Source: Candidatus Gastranaerophilales bacterium (GTDB lineage Bacteria; Cyanobacteriota; Vampirovibrionia; Gastranaerophilales; Gastranaerophilaceae). From it: a stretch of DNA of 64,000 nt. The stretch spans positions 1 through 64,000 of the forward strand of contig CALUUL010000005.1 of NCBI GenBank assembly GCA_944323945.1, in the 5' to 3' direction. This document shows positions 9,063 to 18,142 of this stretch, one piece after another (the stretch's first letter is position 1; each line of letters begins with the position of its first letter). Position numbers and translations under genes: made by a program. The notes under the pieces were generated by a model. It did not search any database. It was given only the letters and a program-made list of their open reading frames with translations, and was not told the origin of the DNA.

Positions 9063-9079
9063 TTAAGAACTGTTCTTAA
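9063..9079. promoter_or_regulatory. 17-bp palindrome, possible operator
   Basis: TTAAGAA and TTCTTAA flank a central CTG, in the divergent region between the calpain-like gene and the M16 peptidase gene. The symmetry suits a dimeric regulator. No regulator gene lies next to it. Confidence 0.3.
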
Positions 9080-9094
9080 AGGTTAGTTTAATTG

Positions 9095-9125
9095 TTGTCA
9101 GAGAGGTTTCGTTTTAGTGTATAAT
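9095..9125 (+). promoter_or_regulatory. Predicted promoter for M16 peptidase
   Basis: TTGTCA at 9095-9100 and a consensus TATAAT at 9120-9125, with a longish 19-base spacer. The palindrome at 9063-9079 lies just upstream. Confidence 0.4.
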
Positions 9126-9159
9126 ATCAATATTGGGGATATAAATTAGAGGATAAATA

Positions 9160-11772
9160 ATGAAAAAATTTATACTTGTTATAGCATTTGTTTTTATTGG
9201 TTTAGTGTGTAATGCCGCTGATTATTCAAGTTTTAAACTTGATAACGGACATAATGTTGTTATACAAGAAGTGCACGATAATCCTATTGTAATAATAGAT
9301 ACTTGGATAAAAACAGGTTCCATTAATGAAACAGATGAAAATAACGGAGTAGCACATTTTTTGGAACATCTATTTTTTAAAGGAACATCAAAACATCCTG
9401 CTAAAGAGTTTGATCAAATTTTAGAATCAAAAGGTGCAATTACAAATGCTGCAACAAGCAAAGATTATACACATTATTATATTTTAATACCATCGCAGTA
9501 TTTTGAACTTGCTTTAGATTTACATTCCGATATGCTTTTAAATCCTTTAATTCCAAGGAAAGAACTTGAGAAAGAAAGAAAAGTTGTAATAGAAGAAATT
9601 TCAAAAAATAATGACAGACCAACTACTGTATTATATAGAAATATGGTTAAAGGTTTTTATAAAGTGCATCCATATAAAAGAGATGTAATAGGTACAAAAG
9701 AAGTAATAGAAACGATAAGTAGAGAACAAATTCTTGATTTTTATAATACTTGGTATACACCACAAAATATGACAACAGTGGTAATTGGTGATGTTGATAC
9801 ACAGAAAGCTTTGGATTTGATTAAAACAAAGTTTAATAAGCCTATAGATATTGCTGAAAAGAAATCTGTATCAAAATATAGACTTGATAAAAAACCATCG
9901 GCACAAATCGAAACAAAAGCTGAAATGAATGTTGAAACAGGATATATATTAATAGGATTTAAAGGATGCCATCCAATAACAAGTAAGGATTCATACGCTT
10001 TAGATGTGCTTGCAACAATACTTGGAGAGGGTAAATCTTCTCGTTTATATAAAAATATAAAAGAACAAAAGCAATTGGTGCATTCGATTTCAGCTTCTCA
10101 TTCTTCAATGCGTGATGATTCTATATTCTATGTTTCAGCAAATTATATAACAGAAGACATAGAAAGATTAAAAGATGCTATTTTCACTGAAATAGAAAAA
10201 CTTCAAAGAAATGAAATTACAAATGAAGAAATACAAAAAGCAAAGAATATTATAGAACGAGATACTTTTTATTCCAGAGAATCTGTTTCAAATATAGCAT
10301 CAGCTATTGGTTATACAGCTACATTAACAAATGATACTTCGTATTACAAAAATTATTTAGATAACATAAATAAAGTTACTGCAGAAGATTTAAAAAGAGT
10401 TGCAAAGGAATACCTTGATATTGATTCTTCTGTAGTGTCTTTAATATTACCATCTAAAGAAGGAAAGCCTAATGTAGAAAAACAACCTGCTCAAAATTAT
10501 ACTGCAAAGGTATTAAGTCAGGATAAAACAACAACAAAATATGAGCTGGAAAATGGAGCAATATTAATCATTACACAAAATACTGCAAATGATATTATTG
10601 CAATGGAAATGTCATCAAAGGGTGGAAATAACTTGGAAAAAATTCCTGGTATAGGAATCGTAACTGCAGAAACTATGCTTAAAGGAACTAAAAAATATAA
10701 AAATCAAGAATTATCTTTACTATTAGAAGAAAATGGTATAAGAATTGCACCATCGTCTCGTGGAGATTCATTCGGAATAGCTGCAAAATTCACAAAAAAT
10801 GAAAAAGATTTGGCATTGGATATTTTTGAAGAAATTGCAACCAAAGCATCTTTGGATTCATACGATATAGAAAGAGTAAAAGCAGATAAGCTACATTCAA
10901 TAAAGAATAGAAATAATACACCGAAATCGTTAGCTTTTGATGAGTTTAGGACCGCATTATGGGAGGGAACACCTTATGGTAATACAGGTAAGATATTACA
11001 AAAAACATTATCTTCAATTCAGGAAGAAGATATTGTACAATTTTATGAAAATCTTTTTCCTGCAAATAACGTAGTTATTACTATAAACGGAAATGTTGAT
11101 AATCAAGAATTTATAAATTATTTTTCAAGAATATTAAAGAATAGTAATAGTGCTAAAGTGTCATTTTCTGATTACAAATACAAGTTTAAGGATTTAAAGA
11201 AAAATAAAATAGTAAGAATTAATAAAGATGCTCAAGCATCTTGGTTACTTTTAGGATGGTTAACAGATGGAGTTGATAATCAGAAAGATTGGGCGGTATT
11301 ACAAGTTATTGATTCAATGCTTGGTTCAGGAATGAGTTCAAGGTTATTTACTAATTTAAGAGATGAGCAAGGACTAGCATATCAAGTGGGTTCAAGTTTT
11401 TCGGCGAATGTAAATAAAGGTGTTTTTGCACTTTATATTGCAACAAATCCAAAAAATATTACGGTAGCAAAAGATGGATTATTTGATGAAATAGAAAAAT
11501 TAAAGAAAGAATTTGTTACGGAAAAAGAGCTTTCTGAAGCGAAAGATAAACTACTTGGCAATTATGTTTTGTCATTAGAAACTAATATGGATAAAGCTTC
11601 AATTGTAAATTCCTTTGAAATAAGTGGTAAAGATTATACATTTATAGAAAAATATCCTGAACTTATAAAACAAATAACAGTTCAAGATGTAATAAAAACT
11701 GCAAATAAATATTTTTCAAAGCCATATGTCTTTACAATAGTTGGACCAAAGCAATCTATTGATAAATTATAA
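9160..11772 (+). CDS. M16 family zinc metallopeptidase, two-domain
   Basis: 870 residues with a signal peptide (about 1-20, ending near C-N-A-A), so probably periplasmic. The first M16 half has the inverted zinc motif H-F-L-E-H at 66-70 and the distal Glu in V-V-I-E-E-I near 147. The second half (from about residue 450) keeps the fold and the R-x-E-x-G-L-A-Y element but lacks HxxEH, as usual for two-domain M16 enzymes. Such peptidases degrade peptides inside a closed chamber; processing peptidases belong to the same family. The start has AGAGGA upstream. It is followed 36 bases later by the PilZ gene. Confidence 0.92.
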   Translation: MKKFILVIAFVFIGLVCNAADYSSFKLDNGHNVVIQEVHDNPIVIIDTWIKTGSINETDENNGVAHFLEHLFFKGTSKHPAKEFDQILESKGAITNAATSKDYTHYYILIPSQYFELALDLHSDMLLNPLIPRKELEKERKVVIEEISKNNDRPTTVLYRNMVKGFYKVHPYKRDVIGTKEVIETISREQILDFYNTWYTPQNMTTVVIGDVDTQKALDLIKTKFNKPIDIAEKKSVSKYRLDKKPSAQIETKAEMNVETGYILIGFKGCHPITSKDSYALDVLATILGEGKSSRLYKNIKEQKQLVHSISASHSSMRDDSIFYVSANYITEDIERLKDAIFTEIEKLQRNEITNEEIQKAKNIIERDTFYSRESVSNIASAIGYTATLTNDTSYYKNYLDNINKVTAEDLKRVAKEYLDIDSSVVSLILPSKEGKPNVEKQPAQNYTAKVLSQDKTTTKYELENGAILIITQNTANDIIAMEMSSKGGNNLEKIPGIGIVTAETMLKGTKKYKNQELSLLLEENGIRIAPSSRGDSFGIAAKFTKNEKDLALDIFEEIATKASLDSYDIERVKADKLHSIKNRNNTPKSLAFDEFRTALWEGTPYGNTGKILQKTLSSIQEEDIVQFYENLFPANNVVITINGNVDNQEFINYFSRILKNSNSAKVSFSDYKYKFKDLKKNKIVRINKDAQASWLLLGWLTDGVDNQKDWAVLQVIDSMLGSGMSSRLFTNLRDEQGLAYQVGSSFSANVNKGVFALYIATNPKNITVAKDGLFDEIEKLKKEFVTEKELSEAKDKLLGNYVLSLETNMDKASIVNSFEISGKDYTFIEKYPELIKQITVQDVIKTANKYFSKPYVFTIVGPKQSIDKL

Positions 11773-11808
11773 AAGATAAGCTAAATTAATACTTAGAGAT
11801 TGAAAATT

Positions 11809-12390
11809 ATGAGAAATGAAATAACAGAAAATAAAGAATTTTATATTTTATCACGAAGTGTTGATAATGCAGAACAGTGTACTGTTGTAGATGTTTGTGA
11901 AGACTGTTTTAAGGTTAAACTAAAAAATAAAAGAAAATATGAAATTGATGAATCAGTAGAATTATTTACAATGACAAATAAAGGTCAATTGTATTTTGAA
12001 ACAATTGTGAAAAATATAGAAGATGATATTCTTTCAATTTGGTTTCCAATTTCTTATAAATATTTGCAAAGAAGACAATATTCCAGAGTCGAGATGGAAA
12101 AGGAAATAGTGCTTGTTGATAATAATGATATGATAACAGCGAAAATTATTGATATCAGTGCAGGAGGGTTAAAAGTTCAAACAAAAGAACAATTGAAACT
12201 TCTAAATGAATATGAAATTGTACTAAATATTGATAATAAGCAACTAAAGATGTTTTTTGAACCTATAAGAATAGAGATTGATAATAAATGGTTTATATCT
12301 TCAGGCAGATTTAAAGGAATAAGCAGTTATGACAGAATTGCTCTAGTCCAATATTGTTTTCGTAGGCAAGTTGAAAACAGTAATAAATAA
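11809..12390 (+). CDS. PilZ-domain protein (YcgR-like)
   Basis: About 193 residues. The C-terminal half has the PilZ cyclic di-GMP site: R-Q-Y-S-R (RxxxR) near residue 88 and D-I-S-A-G-G near residue 113. The N-terminal half resembles the beta-barrel that precedes PilZ in YcgR-type proteins. PilZ proteins change motility or other outputs when cyclic di-GMP binds. I prefer the ATG at 11809 to the TTG at 11800, because GAGA lies at a better distance. The gene leads a signalling cluster with a kinase and an HD-GYP protein, so its ligand is probably removed by that partner. Confidence 0.85.
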   Translation: MRNEITENKEFYILSRSVDNAEQCTVVDVCEDCFKVKLKNKRKYEIDESVELFTMTNKGQLYFETIVKNIEDDILSIWFPISYKYLQRRQYSRVEMEKEIVLVDNNDMITAKIIDISAGGLKVQTKEQLKLLNEYEIVLNIDNKQLKMFFEPIRIEIDNKWFISSGRFKGISSYDRIALVQYCFRRQVENSNK

Positions 12391-12457
12391 ACTTGTAAAA
12401 CACTAAAAAATATTGTTAAATATACATAGTAGTTATTTATAAAGACAGGTGTTAGTT

Positions 12458-14212
12458 GTGAGTAAGGGTAGTTCAAAAAAGAAAAGAAGTATAAGACCAA
12501 GACCTGAGTTTTCATTAAGATTTAAGTCTACAATAATGTCAAATATTATGATAGTAATGTTGGCGACAATTATAGTTGTTACATTGGCATTGACCGTTGC
12601 ATCATATGCTACAATAAAGAATATGCAAGATAAACTTCCTACAGATTTTATTTCAAGTTTGGATGTTTTTGATAATAAGCAACAAACAGCACAGGAATTT
12701 GAGGCTAATTTACCTGAACTTCAGAAGAGAATAAATGACAGTATTTTGAAAAATTATGATGTTCAAGATTTACTAGTTGCATATCATAATGGTAGAAAAG
12801 TATATACTACTTTAGATAATGAAGATAGAGATAAAAGTGCAATAAATTATTCATATATAAAAGATGAAACCAATCAGTATACATTTAAATTAAAACAATC
12901 AGATAAATATTCAGTATCAAAATATCGTATTATTTCTTTTTCATTACCATTTTATAAGAAAGATGAATTTGGAAACTTTATTAAAGATTCTTCATTAAAA
13001 TTTGAATTAGATAAGTTATATGATATTTATTTGATTGTCCCATCTGCAACAACAGAGTATGTAAATAAATTTGTAGAGTATGCAAAAAATATATTTTGCG
13101 GAGTACTTTTTGCTTGTTTGATAGTAGTTTTTATATTGGCAAGGAGTATATCAAAGCCTTTATCAGATATGGAAAAAACGGTATCACAAGTTGCAAAAGG
13201 AGATTTGTCAGGCAGATTAGAATATACAAAATATGATGAAATTAATAAGCTTGTTCAATCATATAATATGATGACAAATGCACTTCAAAGATTATATTCA
13301 TCATTAGAAGCCCAAGTTCAAGATAGGACAAAAGAGTTAAAGAGTGCATATGCAGAACTGCAAAGTACACAAGCAATGATGGTACATTCAGAAAAGATGA
13401 AATCTTTAGGTGAACTTGTTGCAGGAATTATGCACGAAATTAATAATCCTATTAATTTTATTTATGGAAATATGACACATTTAAGCAATTACTCAAATGA
13501 TTTAATTCAGATTATTGAAGAATATGCAAAATACTCTGATTCATTGAAACCAGAGGAAAAAGAAGAAATTGAAAATTTGAAAAAAGATATAGACTACGAA
13601 TTTTTGAAATCAGATTTACCTGATTTAATAAAGAGCTGTAAGGAAGGTGCTGATAGAGCAAAGAATATCATTCAGGATTTGAAGAGTTTTTCAAGAATGG
13701 AAGAAGCATCTATAACAGATGTAGATGTACCGCATGAAATTGATACAACTTTAAACATATTGCATAATAAAATAAAAAATAAAGCAGAAATCCATAAAGA
13801 ATACATGGAAAATCCACCAAAAATTGAGGCATTTGGTGGACAATTAAATCAAGTATTTATGAATATTCTAGATAATGCAGTAGGTGCAATCAAAGATCAC
13901 GGAGACATATGGATTAGAATAGGAGAAGATAAATCAAAGAAAAATTTAGTTATAGAAATAGAAGATAATGGTATTGGAATGGATGAAGAAACATCAAGAA
14001 AAGTATTTAATCCTTTCTTTACAACGAAGCCGGTAGGGCAAGGAACAGGGCTTGGTCTTTCTATAACTTATAAAATTATAAAAAATCATCAAGGAGATAT
14101 TAGGGTTGAATCTCAGCCAAATTTGGGTACTAAATTTATTATAACCCTTCCGATAAATATAGATAGAGAAAATTTAAGTATTGTAGCCACGACTGGAGAA
14201 GCTGATGGATAA
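12458..14212 (+). CDS. Membrane sensor histidine kinase
   Basis: The order is: basic N-terminus, membrane segment (about residues 30-50), extracytoplasmic sensor region of about 150 residues, second membrane segment, HAMP linker, coiled-coil region, H-box M-H-E-I-N-N-P-I with phospho-acceptor His near residue 326, then an ATPase domain with N-box (NILDNA), EDNGIGM and a GTGLGLS lid. Histidine kinases of this H-E-I-N-N-P type are common in multi-sensor systems. I chose GTG at 12458 because AGG at 12447-12449 is well spaced; GTG at 12449 overlaps that site. The stop overlaps the next start by 8 bases, so the HD-GYP protein is the likely partner. Confidence 0.9.
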   Translation: MSKGSSKKKRSIRPRPEFSLRFKSTIMSNIMIVMLATIIVVTLALTVASYATIKNMQDKLPTDFISSLDVFDNKQQTAQEFEANLPELQKRINDSILKNYDVQDLLVAYHNGRKVYTTLDNEDRDKSAINYSYIKDETNQYTFKLKQSDKYSVSKYRIISFSLPFYKKDEFGNFIKDSSLKFELDKLYDIYLIVPSATTEYVNKFVEYAKNIFCGVLFACLIVVFILARSISKPLSDMEKTVSQVAKGDLSGRLEYTKYDEINKLVQSYNMMTNALQRLYSSLEAQVQDRTKELKSAYAELQSTQAMMVHSEKMKSLGELVAGIMHEINNPINFIYGNMTHLSNYSNDLIQIIEEYAKYSDSLKPEEKEEIENLKKDIDYEFLKSDLPDLIKSCKEGADRAKNIIQDLKSFSRMEEASITDVDVPHEIDTTLNILHNKIKNKAEIHKEYMENPPKIEAFGGQLNQVFMNILDNAVGAIKDHGDIWIRIGEDKSKKNLVIEIEDNGIGMDEETSRKVFNPFFTTKPVGQGTGLGLSITYKIIKNHQGDIRVESQPNLGTKFIITLPINIDRENLSIVATTGEADG

Positions 14213-15206
14213 GTATAAAATATTAATAGTAGATGATGAGCCTGATAATTTGGCATTATTATATCGTACATTAAGAGGAAAGTATGATATAGCGAAATCG
14301 ACATCTCCATTAATGGCATTAGAAATGTTAAAACAAGAAAATTTTCATTGTATTTTATCAGATCATAAAATGCCAGAGATGGATGGTGTTGAATTTTTAA
14401 AGAGGAGTTGTGAAATATCTCCTGATACAATGCGTCTTCTTGTAACTGCATACACAGATGCAGGAATACTTATTGATGCAATTAATTATGCAAAGATATA
14501 TAGATATATTAAAAAACCATATAATCCAGATGAATTATTGCTGATAGTTGAAAATGCATTAGAATATTGGCAATTGAAGAGTGATAATGGAGCATTGGTT
14601 AATGATTTAAAAGAGTTATTTGCGGGGACTATAACTGCAATAGTAGAAGCATTGGATGCTAAAGACTCATATACATTAGGAAGAAGCAGAAGGGTTACAT
14701 TTTATGCAGTAAAAATAGCAAAAGCTCTTCATTTAAGTGAAACAACGACAGGGAAAATAGAACTTGCAGGACTTTTGCATGATATAGGTATGATTGGAGT
14801 ATCAGATGATATTCTTTCAAAAGTAGAAAAATTATCTCAAGAAGAATATGATGAAATAAAAAAACACGTAGTTCATAGTGTTCGTATTTTAGATGATATC
14901 AAACAATTATCAGATGTTGTTGAAATAATCAAATATCATCATGAATTTTATGATGGGAATGGATATCCATATGGCAAAAAAGGGGATGAAATTCCAATTG
15001 GTTCAAGAATAATATCAGTAGCTGATGCTTTTGATAGTATGGTGACGCCAAAAGCATATAGAAATCAGGTATTACCAATAGAAGCAATTCAGAAAATAAA
15101 GGCATTATCAGGTAAACAATTTGATCCGGTAGTAGTAGAAACGTTTGAACAAATTTTACCTGAGACATTGAGAGAGATAAAAGAATTGGAACGTTCTTTC
15201 AAGTAA
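14205..15206 (+). CDS. Response regulator with HD-GYP phosphodiesterase domain (RpfG-like)
   Basis: The receiver domain (1-120) has acidic D10/D11, phospho-acceptor Asp53 in S-D-H-K-M-P and a K-K-P element near 103-105. The HD-GYP domain (135-333) has HD at 192-193 and H-H-E-F-Y-D-G-N-G-Y-P at 245-255, the full signature for cyclic di-GMP hydrolysis. It is translationally coupled to the kinase and lies just downstream of a PilZ protein. Probable role: the phosphorylated receiver controls cyclic di-GMP breakdown. No GGDEF synthase is in the window. Confidence 0.92.
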   Translation: MDKYKILIVDDEPDNLALLYRTLRGKYDIAKSTSPLMALEMLKQENFHCILSDHKMPEMDGVEFLKRSCEISPDTMRLLVTAYTDAGILIDAINYAKIYRYIKKPYNPDELLLIVENALEYWQLKSDNGALVNDLKELFAGTITAIVEALDAKDSYTLGRSRRVTFYAVKIAKALHLSETTTGKIELAGLLHDIGMIGVSDDILSKVEKLSQEEYDEIKKHVVHSVRILDDIKQLSDVVEIIKYHHEFYDGNGYPYGKKGDEIPIGSRIISVADAFDSMVTPKAYRNQVLPIEAIQKIKALSGKQFDPVVVETFEQILPETLREIKELERSFK

Positions 15207-15292
15207 ATATCTGGTAAAATATATACTTTGATAACTCATATGAATTTTGTGTTAATATAATGTTTGTAAATACATATAGAGGTAAATTTCAT

Positions 15293-17020
15293 ATGAGAAT
15301 GTCAAAACTTTTTGTACAAACTTTAAGAGAATTTCCTGCTGATGCAGAAGTAATAAGTCATAAATTATTAGTAAGAGCCGGTTATATAAGAAAATTAACA
15401 AATGGGGTATATAATTTTTTACCTTTAATGTGGCGAGTATTAAAAAAAGTAGAAAATATAGTACGTGAAGAAATGGATGCATCTGGTGCCCAAGAACTTC
15501 TAATGCCATTTGTACAGCCGTCTGAATTATGGCAAGAATCTGGCAGATGGGATGTTTATGGTAAAGAATTAATGCGTTTAAAAGACAGACACGGTAGAGA
15601 AATGTGTCTTGGACCAACACATGAAGAGGTTATAACGTCAATAGCTCGTGAGGGGATTCGTTCATATAAACAATTGCCTGTTAATTTATATCAAATTCAG
15701 TCAAAATTTAGAGATGAAATAAGACCACGTTTTGGCTTGTTAAGAGGACGAGAATTTATAATGAAAGATGCTTATAGTTTTGATGTTGATGAGGAAGGTT
15801 TGGATAAATCATATGAAATTATGGCACAAGCATATAGAAATATATTTGAGAGATGTGGTTTAGAAACCAAAATGGTGCAATCAGATTCAGGTGCGATTGG
15901 TGGAAGTGTTTCTCATGAATTTATGGTTTTGGTAAATGAAGAAGCCGAAAATAATGCAGGTGAAAACGATGTATTCTATTGTACAAAATGCGGTTATAGT
16001 GCAAATTCAAATCATGCAGTATCAATATTAAATGAAGTAGAGACAGATGGGAAATTTAAGAAAGCAGAGATTATAGATACACCAAATACACATTCAATAG
16101 AAGAACTTGCTGCATTTTTAAATATTCCTTCAAGTGTTATATGTAAGGCATTAATTTATGTTGTAGATGGCAAATATGTATTAGCATTGATTAGGGGTGA
16201 TAGAACTGTAGAAGAGACAAAATTAATGAATGTATTTGCTGGAAATGAAATAAGAATAGCAAGAAATGATGAGATTGAAGAAATAATGACTGCAAGTGGA
16301 TTTAATGCCGTAGCAGGTTTTATAGGTCCTAAAGGATTAAAGAATATAGAAATAGTTGCAGATGAAACGGTAAAAGATTTAAAGAATTTTGTAATAGGTT
16401 GTAATCAAAATGACAAGCATTTAGTAGGTGCTAATTGGGGTGTAGATGTTGAGTTGCCTCAAAAAATTGCAGATATAAGACTTGTTGAAGAAAACGATAG
16501 ATGTGTTGATTGTGGAGCTCCTTTAAAAGTTACAAAAGGTATTGAAGTTGGTAATATCTTTAAGCTTGGAACGAAGTACTCTAAAGCAATGAATGCTACA
16601 TTTACTGATAAAGACGGAAAAGAGAAACCATTTATAATGGGATGTTATGGTATTGGTATATCTAGGACTGCTGCAGCAGCGGTAGAAAGACATCACGATG
16701 AATTTGGTATTAAATGGCCATTGTCAATAGCACCATATACAGTTATTGTTGTGCCAGTAAGTGATCAGGATGAAACACAAATGAGAGTTGCAGAAGAAAT
16801 CTATAATAGGCTTTTATCTTCAAATGTAGAGGTTTTAATCGATGATAGATCTGAAAGAGCCGGTGTAAAACTAAAGGATGCTGATTTAATAGGTATTCCT
16901 TATAGAATTACGGTTGGAAAAACAATAAAAGATAATCTTGTAGAATTTAAAACCAGAGCTACAAATAATGTTGAAACAATTACACCTGATGAAGCAATTC
17001 AAAGAATTCTAAGTTTATAA
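15293..17020 (+). CDS. proS: Prolyl-tRNA synthetase, bacterial type
   Basis: Charges tRNA-Pro. Class II motifs are visible: motif 1 near L-M-P-F-V-Q-P-S, motif 2 F-R-D-E-I-R-P-R-F-G, and motif 3 M-G-C-Y-G-I-G-I-S-R. The INS (YbaK-like) editing domain sits between motifs 2 and 3 (about residues 220-400) and the anticodon-binding domain is at the C-terminus, as in the bacterial type. AGAGG at 15278-15282 supports the ATG at 15293; the frame can be extended to 15260, but that start has no site. An intrinsic terminator follows. Confidence 0.96.
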   Translation: MRMSKLFVQTLREFPADAEVISHKLLVRAGYIRKLTNGVYNFLPLMWRVLKKVENIVREEMDASGAQELLMPFVQPSELWQESGRWDVYGKELMRLKDRHGREMCLGPTHEEVITSIAREGIRSYKQLPVNLYQIQSKFRDEIRPRFGLLRGREFIMKDAYSFDVDEEGLDKSYEIMAQAYRNIFERCGLETKMVQSDSGAIGGSVSHEFMVLVNEEAENNAGENDVFYCTKCGYSANSNHAVSILNEVETDGKFKKAEIIDTPNTHSIEELAAFLNIPSSVICKALIYVVDGKYVLALIRGDRTVEETKLMNVFAGNEIRIARNDEIEEIMTASGFNAVAGFIGPKGLKNIEIVADETVKDLKNFVIGCNQNDKHLVGANWGVDVELPQKIADIRLVEENDRCVDCGAPLKVTKGIEVGNIFKLGTKYSKAMNATFTDKDGKEKPFIMGCYGIGISRTAAAAVERHHDEFGIKWPLSIAPYTVIVVPVSDQDETQMRVAEEIYNRLLSSNVEVLIDDRSERAGVKLKDADLIGIPYRITVGKTIKDNLVEFKTRATNNVETITPDEAIQRILSL

Positions 17021-17028
17021 ATTGAAAG

Positions 17029-17071
17029 AAAGGTTATTTATGAAATATTTCTTCATAAATAACCTTTTTTT
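17029..17071 (+). terminator. Intrinsic terminator after proS
   Basis: Perfect 16-base arms at 17029-17044 and 17052-17067 with a 7-base loop, followed by a T-run. Confidence 0.85.
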
Positions 17072-17124
17072 ATCAAAAAAGCTTTGTATTTTATTTTTTA
17101 TAGACAGACAAAAGGAATTTTATA

Positions 17125-18138
17125 TTGATTTCAGTGTTATCTTATCCCTCGTGTAAAAAATATAATAATATAATAAATAGAAATGTATCACAAAGTTTTT
17201 CAGGAAGTGATATTTCAGATATTCTTGCACAAGGAGATAAGGCTCTTAATGAAAATAAATTTGAAGAGGCTTTAAGTGCATATGAGAAAGCAAATAAATT
17301 AAATCCTGAAGAGAATACAGTATATAGAAAGCTTGCAAAAGCCCAATTCCATTTAAAAGATTATGCATCAGCAGAAAAGAATTATGAAATATATTTAGAA
17401 AAAACACCAGATGATGTTGATACGTGGATAGAATTAGGTGAAACGCAAAGGCAAGCAGGATTATATCAGAAAGCATTAAAAAGTTTTGAACAGGCATATT
17501 CTCTAGATTCATCTAATGATTTAGCAAATAGAAGTATATTAGAAACAAAAAATAATATATTAAGTATTTATTCCCCAGAAAGAGCCCAAGCAGAGAAAGT
17601 TGCACAAGCAGAAAAAAATTTAAGTGCTGCACTTGATATGACAATAAAGTATATGACTCCTGAATACATGCAAGGACTAAAAGATGTAGCTGTAACATTT
17701 GGTGAAACAGCATCAATGGGTGGAACTCAGAATATTGCTCAATATGAAAATCATAAGAATACAATAACAATATCAAATTCATATATATATGCAGCACCAC
17801 AAGTTATAGCCGCATATTTATCTCATGAATCGGTACATGCACATGATAATGATCCTTATACATCGGTTCGAGAAGAACAAGATGCATATCAAATAGCCGC
17901 AAAATTTTGGATAAAAAATTCTGATGGGGTAAAGGATCCTGAAATGGATTATGCAGCATCTTTGTATAAAGAATCTCCAAAAACACTGAATGATAGGGTT
18001 GCAGAAATATATAAACTTCGAGATCCTGATATTGCAGAAACTTCTCCTAACCATCCACCAAAAAAATTGTTTCATTTTAATACATCTAAAACAAAAGCAG
18101 CAAGTCAAACAATAAAAACGTATGATGTTATTGCATAA
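17125..18138 (+). CDS. Leader-bearing TPR protein with HExxH metallopeptidase-like domain
   Basis: 337 residues. Residues 1-27 form a leader ending Q-S-F-S-G (23-27). Residues 30-140 hold three TPR repeats (for example F-E-E-A-L-S-A-Y-E-K-A-N-K-L-N-P). Residues 160-290 contain H-E-S-V-H at 234-238 with Glu250/251 about 12 residues on, a gluzincin-type zinc site. The start is TTG at 17125 with AAAGGAA upstream. There is no signal peptide or membrane segment. It converges on the HNH-like gene with only 4 bases between the stops. A TPR-guided peptidase is a reasonable inference; substrate unknown. Confidence 0.7.
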   Translation: MISVLSYPSCKKYNNIINRNVSQSFSGSDISDILAQGDKALNENKFEEALSAYEKANKLNPEENTVYRKLAKAQFHLKDYASAEKNYEIYLEKTPDDVDTWIELGETQRQAGLYQKALKSFEQAYSLDSSNDLANRSILETKNNILSIYSPERAQAEKVAQAEKNLSAALDMTIKYMTPEYMQGLKDVAVTFGETASMGGTQNIAQYENHKNTITISNSYIYAAPQVIAAYLSHESVHAHDNDPYTSVREEQDAYQIAAKFWIKNSDGVKDPEMDYAASLYKESPKTLNDRVAEIYKLRDPDIAETSPNHPPKKLFHFNTSKTKAASQTIKTYDVIA

Positions 18139-18142
18139 TACA

